Below are positions 1-8,290 of a stretch of 32,766 bases of DNA, one piece after another. Source of the DNA: Lachnospiraceae bacterium (GTDB lineage: Bacteria; Bacillota; Clostridia; Lachnospirales; Lachnospiraceae); contig JAILOV010000037.1 of assembly GCA_024690605.1 (NCBI GenBank), positions 1-32,766 on the forward strand, in the 5' to 3' direction. The number at the start of each line of letters is the position of its first letter. Position 1 is the first letter of the stretch. The notes beneath the pieces are model-generated. The model ran no database searches. It had not been told where the DNA came from and was given only the letters and a program-made list of their open reading frames with translations. Made by a program: the position numbers and the translations under genes.

Positions 1-1
1 G

Positions 2-847
2 TTCATCGGCGTGTTCCGCGCGGAGCAGACCGACGGCATTCCGTTCGTCTATCTCGGACGCAGCGATGACGGCATCCACTGGAACTTTGATCCGAAGCCG
101 ATCCCGTTCGTGAATGAGAAGGGCGAGCCGTTCATGCCGCGCTACGCCTATGATCCGCGCCTGGTCAAGGTGGAGGACACCTACTATATTATCTGGTGTC
201 AGGATTTCTACGGTGCGTCCATCGGCGTGGCAAAGACCACCGATTTCAAGACCTTTACCCGCACGGAGAATCCGTTCATTCCGTTCAACCGTAACGCGGT
301 GCTGTTCCCCCGGAAGATCGGCGGAAACTTCGTGATGCTCTCCCGTCCGTCGGATTCGGGACACACGCCTTTCGGCGATATCTTCCTTTCGGAGAGCCCC
401 GATTTTGTCTACTGGGGAAAGCATCGCCATGTCATGTCCCGCGGCAGTGAGTGGTGGGAATCTTTAAAGATCGGCGGCGGCGCGGCTCCCATCGAGACGA
501 GCGAGGGATGGCTTCTGTTCTACCACGGTGTTTCCGGCACCTGCAACGGCTATGTCTACTCCATCGGCGGTGCGATCCTCGATATCGATGAACCTTCGCG
601 CGTGAAATACCGGTGCAGCACCTTCCTCATCACTCCGGAGGAGTGGTACGAGGAGCGCGGCTTTGTGCCCAATGTCTGCTTCCCGTGTGCGACGATCCAC
701 GATCCGGAGACCGGGAAGATCGCGCTCTATTACGGCACGGCGGACAGTTATGTGGCGATGGCGTTCACGACGCTCGATGAGATCGTCGACTACATCAAGG
801 AGCACAGCGTGCTGACGGAGACGGATACGGAACTCGGGATCAGATGA
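2..847 (+). CDS. GH130 beta-mannoside phosphorylase, 5' end outside window
   Basis: This is the C-terminal ~281 residues of a glycoside hydrolase family 130 phosphorylase. The reading frame is open to the left edge, so the GTG at 11 is probably internal and about 40 N-terminal residues are missing. Family landmarks are the YDPRL segment, whose Asp is the proposed proton donor of GH130, then NAVLFPRKI, LSRPSD, WWESLKIGGGAAPI, LLFYHGV and the PNVCFPCATI...YYGTAD tail. GH130 enzymes split beta-mannosyl linkages with phosphate to give mannose-1-phosphate, here probably from manno-oligosaccharides in the cytoplasm; mannosylglucose phosphorylase is the main alternative. The visible length suggests a total near 320 residues, which favours the oligosaccharide-type subfamily. 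Two acetylesterase genes follow in the same direction, which fits a mannan locus. Confidence 0.88.
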   Translation, partial: FIGVFRAEQTDGIPFVYLGRSDDGIHWNFDPKPIPFVNEKGEPFMPRYAYDPRLVKVEDTYYIIWCQDFYGASIGVAKTTDFKTFTRTENPFIPFNRNAVLFPRKIGGNFVMLSRPSDSGHTPFGDIFLSESPDFVYWGKHRHVMSRGSEWWESLKIGGGAAPIETSEGWLLFYHGVSGTCNGYVYSIGGAILDIDEPSRVKYRCSTFLITPEEWYEERGFVPNVCFPCATIHDPETGKIALYYGTADSYVAMAFTTLDEIVDYIKEHSVLTETDTELGIR

Positions 848-877
848 TCGACGCGATACGCTCTGAGGGAGACCGGT

Positions 878-1945
878 ATGAAGAGATTGTTCGTTACGGA
901 AATTCCTGAGCTCGTGCGCATGGGACGGACAGCGGAGTCGGAAGACGGGACTTCGCTGTCCGTTTTCTGGACGGCGAGCGGGATCGAACTGCGCCTCGGC
1001 GCTTCGGATCTGTTTGTGGAACTCGAGTCGATCTACGGTTCACTGGAGCTGTGGATCGATGTGATGATCGACGGGGAGCTCTCCCAGAAGATCCAGCTGC
1101 CGCACGGCAGATCGAGGATCCCGGTCTTTCAGGGGCTGGATCCCTCGCGCGTGCGCACCGTGCGGATCCTGCGTGACACGCAGGCGATGGCCCAGGACGG
1201 CGACGCTTCCGTTCTCCTGTTCCATGCGATCGAGACCGATGATCACGCGATGTTTGAGAGGATCCCGGAACCGGCGCTGCGGCTGGAGGTGATCGGCGAC
1301 AGCATCACCAGCGGCGAGGGCGCCGGTCTGGAGAGACAGGTCGAATGGGCGCCGGTGGTCTTTTCGGCGGTGAACAGCTATGGCTATCTTGCGGCAGAAC
1401 TTCTGAACGCGCAGGTGAACATCTTGAGTTCCAGCGGCTGGGGGCTCTACGCCTCCTGGGATGCCAACACCGAATGCGCGCTGCCGCCCTATTATCACGA
1501 GGTCTGCGGACTCGCGAAAGGGGCCGGCAACGAAGCGGCCGGCGCGAAGCGCCCGTGGGATTTTGCCGCCTGGCGGCCCGATGTCATCGTGATCAATCTC
1601 GGAACCAATGACAGCGGCGCGATCAATAATCAGAACCGTTGGACCAGGGAAGAATATCATCCGTTATTTAATAACGCGGCCGTTTCTTTCCTGCGGGATC
1701 TCCGTGCGCAGAATCCGGAGGCCAGACTTCTGTGGGCCTATGGCATGCTGGGAAATGACATGGCGGAATGGATCCGTGAAGCGATCGCGGATTACATGCG
1801 GGAGACGGGGGATGAGCGCGTGTCCTTCTTTGCTTTCACGGACTGTGACGCGGCGCACCTGGGTGTCCGCAGCCACCCGAACCGCCGGGCGCACAAAGAA
1901 GCGGCGGAGGCACTGGCGGAAGAGATCCGCAGGCTGATGCGATAA
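878..1945 (+). CDS. CE2-like two-domain SGNH acetylesterase
   Basis: The 355-residue protein has an N-terminal beta-sandwich (about 1-130) and a C-terminal SGNH hydrolase domain (about 133-355), the architecture of carbohydrate esterase family 2. Visible blocks are VIGDSIT (Ser142), LSSSGWG (oxyanion Gly), NLGTND (Asn244) and SHPN (His333). No Asp sits three residues before that His, as expected for CE2, where a Ser-His dyad has been described. There is no signal peptide, so it should act in the cytoplasm on imported acetylated oligosaccharides. The gene starts 30 bp after the GH130 stop with a GAGGGAG ribosome site. Beside GH130 and a second SGNH gene, the likely substrate is acetylated manno-oligosaccharide, although CE2 enzymes also deacetylate xylo-oligosaccharides. 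Confidence 0.8.
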   Translation: MKRLFVTEIPELVRMGRTAESEDGTSLSVFWTASGIELRLGASDLFVELESIYGSLELWIDVMIDGELSQKIQLPHGRSRIPVFQGLDPSRVRTVRILRDTQAMAQDGDASVLLFHAIETDDHAMFERIPEPALRLEVIGDSITSGEGAGLERQVEWAPVVFSAVNSYGYLAAELLNAQVNILSSSGWGLYASWDANTECALPPYYHEVCGLAKGAGNEAAGAKRPWDFAAWRPDVIVINLGTNDSGAINNQNRWTREEYHPLFNNAAVSFLRDLRAQNPEARLLWAYGMLGNDMAEWIREAIADYMRETGDERVSFFAFTDCDAAHLGVRSHPNRRAHKEAAEALAEEIRRLMR

Positions 1946-1969
1946 TGTGTGATAAGGAGGCGTCGGAAC

Positions 1970-3220
1970 ATGGAACAGAGCAGGCTTGGTGAAGAACGGC
2001 TTCATCGCTTCCTTGCCCGTGCGGCGGCCGGAGAGGAACTGACGGTGGGCTTTTTCGGCGGATCGATCACGCAGGGCTGCCTGGCGTCGAGAGACGAGCT
2101 CTGCTACGCGCGCCGCTTTTTCGACCTGCTTTCCGCGCGTTTTCCGGAGGCGCGTCTGCACTATGTCAACGGCAGCATCGGCGGAACGGGCTCCCATTTC
2201 GGCGCGATGCGGCTGTGGAACGATCTGCTGATGTACCGCCCGGATCTGGTCATCGTTGATTTTTCCGTCAATGACGCGGAGGCGGTGCTGCCGCTTTATG
2301 AAGACAATGACGGAAAAGCGCGGGGCGGCACAGACTGGCACAGGGGCGCGGAGGATGCGCCGGCGGCGTCCGGTTCCGACGGGGCAATGAAGATCTATCC
2401 GGAAACCTTTGAGGCCGTGCTCCGCGGGATCCTGCGCGCCGGAACCTCACCGGCCGTGATCGTTCTCAACAATGTCTTTTACGACACGGGCGTCTCGACC
2501 GAGGAGGAACACAATGCCGTCGCGTCCCATTACGGCGTGCCGCATGTGAGTGTCCGTGACACGATCCTGCCCCGTATCAAAAATGGCGAATTCACGCGGG
2601 AGGATCTGAGCGCCGACGGGCTGCATCCCAATGACCGCGGACATGAACTGATCGCGGAAGAACTCATGAAGCTTGTGGGATCGATCGCGGAGCAGGCGGA
2701 AAACGATCCGGAAGACGAGGCGACCGGGGATCTCCTGCGACTGGACGGCGCATCCGCGGCGGATCTGCACGGGGAACTGCCTGCCCCCCTTACGGATAAC
2801 ACCTATGAAGGGATCGGATATTTCACGATCGCGAACTGCGTGCCGGAGCTGGAGGGTTTCCGCGCCGACAGTGAGGAGAAAAAAGGTCATCTGGACTGCT
2901 TCCGGAACGGCTGGATCGGCTGCCGGGAGGGGGACCGTCTGCGGATCACGTTAAGCGGCGCGGATCTCGCCGTTGTCTACCGCAAAACGATCCGCCGGCC
3001 GTCTCCGGTTGCCGAGCTCGTGCTGGACGGGGACCTGGCGCATCCGGTGACGCTGGACGGCAATTTCGATCAGGACTGGGGCGACTGTCTGTTCCTGCAG
3101 CCGATCCTGCACCACGGCAGGGACGGGAAACACAGCATTGAGATCACGATCGTGCGGGCGACGCCGCAGGATCGGGCACCGTTCTATCTGCTTGCTTTTG
3201 GCGCTTCCTCCGCCGGTTAA
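1970..3220 (+). CDS. SGNH acetylesterase with C-terminal beta domain, CE17-like
   Basis: The start is the ATG at 1970, with AAGGAGG nine bases upstream; a GTG at 1949 lies upstream of that ribosome site and is unlikely. The 416-residue product has an SGNH domain with FFGGSIT (Ser32), NGSIGGTGS, VDFSVND (Asn101) and DGLHPNDRGH (Asp216, His219). A C-terminal domain (about 275-413) looks like a carbohydrate-binding beta sandwich. This order and size resemble CE17 esterases, which in Roseburia mannan loci work with CE2 to remove acetyl groups from different positions of mannose. Residues about 110-140 form an acidic, Gly/Ala-rich insertion between blocks III and V that looks unusual. There is no signal peptide. 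Family placement rests on architecture and neighbours; the SGNH call itself is firm. Confidence 0.72.
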   Translation: MEQSRLGEERLHRFLARAAAGEELTVGFFGGSITQGCLASRDELCYARRFFDLLSARFPEARLHYVNGSIGGTGSHFGAMRLWNDLLMYRPDLVIVDFSVNDAEAVLPLYEDNDGKARGGTDWHRGAEDAPAASGSDGAMKIYPETFEAVLRGILRAGTSPAVIVLNNVFYDTGVSTEEEHNAVASHYGVPHVSVRDTILPRIKNGEFTREDLSADGLHPNDRGHELIAEELMKLVGSIAEQAENDPEDEATGDLLRLDGASAADLHGELPAPLTDNTYEGIGYFTIANCVPELEGFRADSEEKKGHLDCFRNGWIGCREGDRLRITLSGADLAVVYRKTIRRPSPVAELVLDGDLAHPVTLDGNFDQDWGDCLFLQPILHHGRDGKHSIEITIVRATPQDRAPFYLLAFGASSAG

Positions 3221-3246
3221 GGGGGCTGTTACTTCCGTCGGATTCA

Positions 3247-3255
3247 TGCTATCAT
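3247..3255 (+). promoter_or_regulatory. Extended -10 promoter candidate for the ABC exporter genes
   Basis: TGC-TATCAT lies 24 bp before the ATP-binding gene. No good -35 box is visible at 17 bp, so this would be an extended -10 promoter. It may let the exporter and pectinesterase be transcribed separately from the esterase genes upstream. Confidence 0.4.
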
Positions 3256-3278
3256 AGGAGCATGGAAAGGAGCAGAAC

Positions 3279-3989
3279 ATGAATGAGATCCTGACCTGTT
3301 ATGGTCTCACCAAGCGTTACAGCAACGGCTTTCCGGCGATCGACAACATCACCCTCAACCTGAACGCCGGCAGGATCATCGGCCTTCTCGGACCCAACGG
3401 CAGCGGCAAGACGACGCTCATCAAGATGATCTGCGGGCTTCTGACGCCGACGGCCGGGTCTCTCTATGTCGCGGGTCTTCCCGTGGGGCCGCAGACCAAG
3501 GCGATCATCTCTTATCTCCCGGATCAGACCTATCTGAACGACTGGATGACGGTGCATCAGATCATCGATTATTTCGCGGATTTCTACGCGGATTTCGATG
3601 TCATGCGCGCCTATGAGATGCTGACGGGGTTGCAGATCGATCCCAACAACCGGCTGAAGACGATGAGCAAGGGGACCAGGGAAAAGGTGCAGCTGATCCT
3701 CGTCATGAGCCGCCGGGCGCGGTTCTATGTCCTCGATGAGCCTATCGCGGGCGTTGATCCCGCGGCCAGGGATTACATTCTTTCCACGATCGTCTCCAAC
3801 GTGGATCCGGGGGCAACGGTGCTGATCTCGACGCATCTGATCAGCGATATCGAGCACGTGTTGCATGAGGCGGTCTTTTTGCAGCAGGGACGCGTCGCGC
3901 TCTATGACGCGGTGGAAAATATCAGGAAACGCGAGGGCAAGAGCGTGGATGAGCTGTTCCGGGAGGTGTATCGATGCTTGGGAAACTGA
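3279..3989 (+). CDS. ABC transporter ATP-binding protein
   Basis: The 236-residue protein is a complete ABC nucleotide-binding subunit. It shows Walker A GPNGSGKTT (about residues 39-47), Walker B with catalytic Glu in FYVLDEP, a D-loop (AGVD) and the switch His in STHLISD. The signature motif is degenerate, MSKGTREK in place of LSGGQ, as is common in YtrB/CcmA-type exporters. A ribosome site AAAGGAG precedes the ATG. The gene overlaps the next one, which encodes its membrane partner, by 16 bp, pointing to translational coupling. The substrate cannot be read from the sequence; no GntR-type regulator or sensor kinase is adjacent. Confidence 0.85.
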   Translation: MNEILTCYGLTKRYSNGFPAIDNITLNLNAGRIIGLLGPNGSGKTTLIKMICGLLTPTAGSLYVAGLPVGPQTKAIISYLPDQTYLNDWMTVHQIIDYFADFYADFDVMRAYEMLTGLQIDPNNRLKTMSKGTREKVQLILVMSRRARFYVLDEPIAGVDPAARDYILSTIVSNVDPGATVLISTHLISDIEHVLHEAVFLQQGRVALYDAVENIRKREGKSVDELFREVYRCLGN

Positions 3990-4819
3990 TCAGACACGAA
4001 TTCAAAGCCACCTGGAAGATCCTCCTGCTCTTAAACGCTGTGACGCTCGGAGCCGGTGTGGCGTGCTTTTTTGTCATGAATACCCTGCACGGCTACATGG
4101 AAAACGGTGATGAGTTGATCAGCAACAATGTGCTGCGCATGCTCGTGACGAGCAGCTATGTCACCTGGTTCATTCTCTATTTCCTGTCGATCTTTGCCGT
4201 CAATCTGGGCACCGTGCTGTTTCTGATGATCCGTTACTACCGCAGTCTCTACTCAAAGGAGGGGTATCTCACCTTCACCCTTCCGGTGGGGACACAGGAG
4301 ATCCTGCACGCCAAGCTGATCACGGGCTATGTCTGGAGCATCGGCGGGGGGCTGATCACCATGCTCTCCATCCTGCTCATGCTGCTGGGGCTGCTGTTCA
4401 GCTTTACGCCCTTCGAACAGCAGGAGATCCTGCAGGAGGTCGGGGATTTTGCGAACCTGATCCTCAATCCCGCGACCCTTCTGCTGTTTGTTCTGTTCGG
4501 ACTGGTGATGCCGCTTTACGGGCTGATCTCGATCTATTTCTGCATCACGGTGGGGCAGCTGTGGCAGAAGCACAAGATCGCCGGGGCGATCCTGTGCTAT
4601 ATCGCGCTGAATTTCGTCAACCGTGTCATCATGTCCTTCCTGACGATCGGACGGATGATGCTCCTGCCGTTTGCGTTCAGCGATGACCTGTCGGATTTCA
4701 GATTCTCGAGTTATTACAACGGCACGCTGATCACCACACTGCTCTTTTCCGTGATCAGCTGCGCGGTCTTCTATTTCGTGATCCGCTATATCAACGCGAA
4801 CAAAGTCAATCTCGACTAG
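3974..4819 (+). CDS. ABC transporter membrane subunit
   Basis: The 281-residue protein has about six hydrophobic segments, beginning near residues 15-35 and then at roughly 60-85, 115-140, 160-190, 200-235 and 245-270. A conserved-looking segment GYLTFTLPVGTQEILHAK follows the second one, a pattern seen in small two-gene exporters of Clostridia. Its start lies inside the ATP-binding gene, so the two form an obligate pair. It is probably an exporter or a cell-envelope transporter; the substrate is unknown. Confidence 0.75.
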   Translation: MLGKLIRHEFKATWKILLLLNAVTLGAGVACFFVMNTLHGYMENGDELISNNVLRMLVTSSYVTWFILYFLSIFAVNLGTVLFLMIRYYRSLYSKEGYLTFTLPVGTQEILHAKLITGYVWSIGGGLITMLSILLMLLGLLFSFTPFEQQEILQEVGDFANLILNPATLLLFVLFGLVMPLYGLISIYFCITVGQLWQKHKIAGAILCYIALNFVNRVIMSFLTIGRMMLLPFAFSDDLSDFRFSSYYNGTLITTLLFSVISCAVFYFVIRYINANKVNLD

Positions 4820-4831
4820 AAAGGAAAATCG

Positions 4832-5812
4832 ATGGAGCATCGGAGCCTTACGGAGCTGCTGGCCGGTCTGCCCGACGGGGAAGCGTCGGTCGTGACGCTG
4901 GAGCCGCGCGTTTATGAGGAAAAGGTGTTTGCCGAGAAACGCGATCTGACCCTGCAGGGCGCCGGTGCGGACAGGACGGTCATCCTTTGGCATGACGGTG
5001 CGCTCACGATGCTGGACGACGGCTTCAAGCGGGGGACCTTCCGGTCCTACACCGCGTTTTTCGGCGGAGAGCGGCTGGTGCTCAGGAATCTGACGATCCG
5101 CAACGACGCGGGTGACGGGCGCGGGGTCGGACAGTCGGTTGCCGCCTATCTGGACAGCAGCTACGTTGTTGCCGAGAACTGCGTGTTCGATTCTTATCAG
5201 GACACGCTCTTTCTGTCTCCGCTTCCCGATGAGGAGCGGGAGCCGCGCGGCTTTATGGGCCCCCGTGAATTTGATCCGCGAAAGCTCACGAGACAGTATT
5301 TTAAAAAGTGCACGATCATCGGTGATGTGGATTTCATCTTCGGCGGCGCGGATGCCGTGTTTGAGGATTGCGACATCATCTGCCGCGACAGGGAGCATCA
5401 TCCCGGATTTGCGGAAGAGGCGGGTCAGCCGGAATTCATCAACGGCTATCTCACGGCACCCTGCGGCAAACGGAACGGTCTGGGACTGGTCTTCATCGGC
5501 TGCCGCATCCGGGCGGAGGAGGGCACCACGCCGGGTACGGTCTATCTCGGCCGCCCGTGGCGGCCGGAGGGAAAGGCGGCGTTCATAAACTGCGTCTGCG
5601 ACGACAGCATCGCCGCGCGCCGGTTTTCCGGCTGGGGAGCGGTGGACAAGGACGAGCCGGATGCGATGCTCGCGGAATACCGGACGGTAAACGCCGACGG
5701 CGATCCGGTCGATATGAACGGGAAGAATCCGTGGGTGAAGGTGCTTTCCGATGCGGAAGCGGCGGAGATCGTCCGGCAGGCGGACATTTTAAAGAAAGAG
5801 GTTCTCGGTTAG
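4832..5812 (+). CDS. Pectinesterase (CE8), cytoplasmic
   Basis: The 326-residue beta-helix protein carries the pectin methylesterase active-site set: Gln101 in GQSVAAY, Gln123-Asp124 in YQDTLF (acid/base), Asp167 in DVDFIFGGAD (nucleophile) and Arg241 in LGRPWR. It would release methanol from methyl-esterified galacturonides. There is no signal peptide or membrane anchor, so it probably acts on imported oligogalacturonides rather than polymeric pectin. It begins 12 bp after the ABC permease with AAAGGA upstream, so it shares that transcript. It converges with a GH105 gene that handles unsaturated pectin fragments, which supports a pectin-oligosaccharide role. Confidence 0.9.
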   Translation: MEHRSLTELLAGLPDGEASVVTLEPRVYEEKVFAEKRDLTLQGAGADRTVILWHDGALTMLDDGFKRGTFRSYTAFFGGERLVLRNLTIRNDAGDGRGVGQSVAAYLDSSYVVAENCVFDSYQDTLFLSPLPDEEREPRGFMGPREFDPRKLTRQYFKKCTIIGDVDFIFGGADAVFEDCDIICRDREHHPGFAEEAGQPEFINGYLTAPCGKRNGLGLVFIGCRIRAEEGTTPGTVYLGRPWRPEGKAAFINCVCDDSIAARRFSGWGAVDKDEPDAMLAEYRTVNADGDPVDMNGKNPWVKVLSDAEAAEIVRQADILKKEVLG

Positions 5813-5833
5813 GCGACGGAACAGCGACGGGCT

Positions 5834-6976
5834 TTATTCCGCCATCAGCAGCTCCGTATAGGCAAGGATCAGCGGGCCCACACCTTTGGCGTCATTCTCG
5901 ACGACCGGCTCGCTGAAATAGTAGTCAAGGGAGCCGTCGCGGTGCTGCCAGCCGCCGAGACCGGCCACCAGGCAGATGCCGCCCAGACGCGGCGAACCGT
6001 CTTCGTTTTTCGAAAGATATCTCTCCGTGATCCCGTAGAATGCTTTTTCCGCGATCTCCTTGTAGCGCGCGGGCAGGTAGCCCAGACGGACACCCCGCAG
6101 GAGACCGGCGGCGATCAGTGCCGTGCCCGAGGTCTCCAGGTAATTGCGCTCGTCGTCCGCGCGGTTGACGATCTGATAGAACATGCCGCTCTCGTGCTGA
6201 TAGGGCAGCAGGGCGTCGGCGAGATTGTTCAGCATGCTGGTGAGATAGCGGCGCTCAAAGTACATCGACTCATCCATAGCGGCAGCGGTGTCCGCGAGTG
6301 CGAGGGTGAACCATCCGATCGCGCGGAGCCAGAAGTTGGGACTGTGCCCAGTTTCCTTGTCGGCCCAGTACATCTCGCGGCTCTCGTCATAGCCGTGATA
6401 GTAGAGACCCGTCGTTTCGTCCCGCATGAGTTTTTCAACATTCTGGAACTGCCGGAAACTGTCAAGGCAGCCCTGCATCTTGCGGAAGCGCGTCTCATAT
6501 TCCATGTAGAACGGCTGTGCCATGTAGAGGCCGTCGAGCCACACCTGATTCGGGTAGATATCTTTATGCCAGAAATTGCCGGCCTTTGTGCGCGGCATGG
6601 TGTCCAGCTGGGAACGCACCAGATCCATTGCTTTGCGGTATTTTTCCTTGCCGGTCAGGTCGTAGAGCCGGAACAGATTCTTGGCGGGATTGATGTTGTC
6701 GAGATTGTATTCCTCCACCCTATAGGTTTTGATGGAGCCGTCCTCCTGCACATAATAGCCGACAAAGCTGTCGGCAAAATCCAGATATTTCTGATCTTTG
6801 GTGAATGTGTAGAGAGACAGAACAGCATTGATCATGCAGCCGTCAATGTAATTCCAGAAATTGGCTTCTCCCTGCCGCACTCTTTCGATGTTCCACATTG
6901 GATGCTCGGCATCGGAGTTGTCCAGGAGATAGTCGATATATTCGCGCAGGAGCGCGTCGGTTTCCTGTCGGTTCAT
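5834..6976 (-). CDS. GH105 unsaturated rhamnogalacturonyl/glucuronyl hydrolase
   Basis: The protein is an (alpha/alpha)6-barrel family 105 hydrolase of about 380 residues, the usual size. The signature YPNQVWLDGLYMAQPF contains the catalytic Asp (residue 148 from the chosen start), and the C-terminus has the family pattern ENDAKGVGPLILA. GH105 enzymes remove the 4,5-unsaturated uronic acid left by lyases on rhamnogalacturonan or related fragments, in the cytoplasm. The ATG at 6976 is chosen because GGGAG lies nine bases upstream; a GTG at 7021 would add 15 residues without a clear ribosome site. No signal peptide is present. The gene faces the pectinesterase, with 21 bp between their stops. 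Confidence 0.88.
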   Translation of the reverse strand: MNRQETDALLREYIDYLLDNSDAEHPMWNIERVRQGEANFWNYIDGCMINAVLSLYTFTKDQKYLDFADSFVGYYVQEDGSIKTYRVEEYNLDNINPAKNLFRLYDLTGKEKYRKAMDLVRSQLDTMPRTKAGNFWHKDIYPNQVWLDGLYMAQPFYMEYETRFRKMQGCLDSFRQFQNVEKLMRDETTGLYYHGYDESREMYWADKETGHSPNFWLRAIGWFTLALADTAAAMDESMYFERRYLTSMLNNLADALLPYQHESGMFYQIVNRADDERNYLETSGTALIAAGLLRGVRLGYLPARYKEIAEKAFYGITERYLSKNEDGSPRLGGICLVAGLGGWQHRDGSLDYYFSEPVVENDAKGVGPLILAYTELLMAE

Positions 6977-7041
6977 CTGCGGTGTCTCCCGTAAGAATCG
7001 GCATAAGTTTTTGACATACACTTCATTCTATCATGATTCTG

Positions 7042-7050
7042 TGGTAAAAT
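7042..7050 (+). promoter_or_regulatory. Extended -10 promoter candidate for the SseB-like gene
   Basis: TGG-TAAAAT lies 51 bp before the ATG at 7102. The -35 region is weak at standard spacing; a TTGACA at 7011-7016 is too far away to pair with it. Confidence 0.4.
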
Positions 7051-7067
7051 GTTAGTGGTTTACAATA

Positions 7068-7083
7068 AATAACAATTGTTATT
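7068..7083. promoter_or_regulatory. 16-bp perfect palindrome in a leader, possible operator
   Basis: AATAACAATTGTTATT is a perfect 8+8 inverted repeat between the -10 box at 7045 and the start codon at 7102. AT-rich palindromes in this position often bind dimeric repressors of MarR or similar families. No adjacent regulator gene is present to name the protein, and the site could also serve the divergent GH105 gene. Confidence 0.4.
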
Positions 7084-7101
7084 GAAAAGAGGCTTACATC
7101 A

Positions 7102-8286
7102 ATGGGGTTGTTTGACCGGTTTCGCACGGAGAATAAAAAGGAAGCTGCCAAGGAGGCGCAGACCAGGCGTGAGGAGGACGAGCGCCGGCAGATCGCCGAG
7201 AAGCAGCGCAAAGAACATGAGAAGCAGTCGTGGCCGAAGATCCGGCCGCTTTCTCCGGTGCGGGTCCGGGACGGACAGGGCAATGAACGGATGCCGGCTG
7301 TCCTGGAGGATCCGCTGACCGAAGAACGCAAGGACGAGATCGGTCCGATGGTCTTTGAACCGAAGATGAGCAGCGACGCGATCCGCTTTCTGCCCATACA
7401 GGAGCTGATCTTCCTGCTGACAACGATGGAGACCTTTCAAAAGGAGGCACCGCTTCAGGATTTTGAGGGGAACCGCCGCATTGTCTACAACGAGATCCTC
7501 ACACGGCTTCGTGACGCGAAGCGCATCTGGGTGCTGATCGACCTGACGACCGGCTATCCTTTTCTGGATCACGGTTTTGCGCTGGTCTATTCGGATGAGC
7601 GCTATGCGCATGCGGCAGCAGGTATTCTCGCTTCGCAGTTTCGGCGGGTCAATGTGCAGGTCTGCGGCGAGGAGAATTCGCCTTCGGTGGCAGGATTCTT
7701 TGAACTGCTCTACTACATGGGCGCGGAGCGGCTGCTGCTGGACAACGGTCTTTACGGTGCCAGGATCGACCGCGCGCAGATCATGGCGCCGCCCAATGTG
7801 ACGGGCGGTTCGCAGCCGCCGATGAATCCGACGCTCAATTTTGCGCTTTGCGAGTTTCTCTCGGAGATCCGCTGGCCGGTGAAATATGACAAGCGGGACA
7901 TGATCCTGCAGGAGCGCGAGGCGAGGATGTGGGCGCTGATCCGCTCCTCGCAGTTCATCGTGCCGATGCGGCAGGAAGGGCCGGCGGAGCTTGTCGGCGA
8001 CAAGCTGCGTCTGGGCAGAGAGACGAAACTGCGTTTTCCGATGATGACGGGACCGGACGGCAAGACCTATCTGCCGGTTTTTACGGACGGACCGGAGTTT
8101 GCGAGGAAATTTGCGCATGAGGGATGGAACGGCGCTTCCTTCCAGTGGAAAGATGTGCTCTCACTCATCAGGGAGCGGGACGGCCTGATCGTTAATCCGC
8201 TGTCACACAAGGCGGTGCTGACCAAGGAGAGGATCGCCCAGATGGAGACGGCGGCGGCTCTGCAGAGCGGCGGTCTTCAGGGCTAG
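7102..8286 (+). CDS. SseB-family protein with charged N-terminus
   Basis: The 394-residue cytoplasmic protein starts with a highly charged, probably helical segment (about 8-50, rich in K, E, R and Q). Two globular parts follow. The C-terminal part (about 275-385), with LRFPMMTGPDGKTYLPVFTD...W...LSLIRERDGLIVNPLSHKAVLTKE, matches the SseB pattern, named from a gene linked to serine sensitivity; the biochemical role of the family is not established. The middle part (about 100-270) resembles another SseB-like unit but is more divergent. GAGG lies nine bases before the ATG. The stop is 4 bp from the stop of the convergent SDR gene. No partner gene suggests a pathway. Confidence 0.6.
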   Translation: MGLFDRFRTENKKEAAKEAQTRREEDERRQIAEKQRKEHEKQSWPKIRPLSPVRVRDGQGNERMPAVLEDPLTEERKDEIGPMVFEPKMSSDAIRFLPIQELIFLLTTMETFQKEAPLQDFEGNRRIVYNEILTRLRDAKRIWVLIDLTTGYPFLDHGFALVYSDERYAHAAAGILASQFRRVNVQVCGEENSPSVAGFFELLYYMGAERLLLDNGLYGARIDRAQIMAPPNVTGGSQPPMNPTLNFALCEFLSEIRWPVKYDKRDMILQEREARMWALIRSSQFIVPMRQEGPAELVGDKLRLGRETKLRFPMMTGPDGKTYLPVFTDGPEFARKFAHEGWNGASFQWKDVLSLIRERDGLIVNPLSHKAVLTKERIAQMETAAALQSGGLQG

Positions 8287-8290
8287 TCCT

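Noticed and set aside
7011..7016. TTGACA as -35 box for the SseB-like gene
   Set aside because: It is 28 bp from the TAAAAT at 7045 and 12 bp from TATCAT at 7029, neither of which is workable spacing.
7061..7083. WalR-like pair on the minus strand near GH105
   Set aside because: TGTTAT and TGTAAA are separated by 4 bp rather than 5, and the 16-bp palindrome explains the sequence better.
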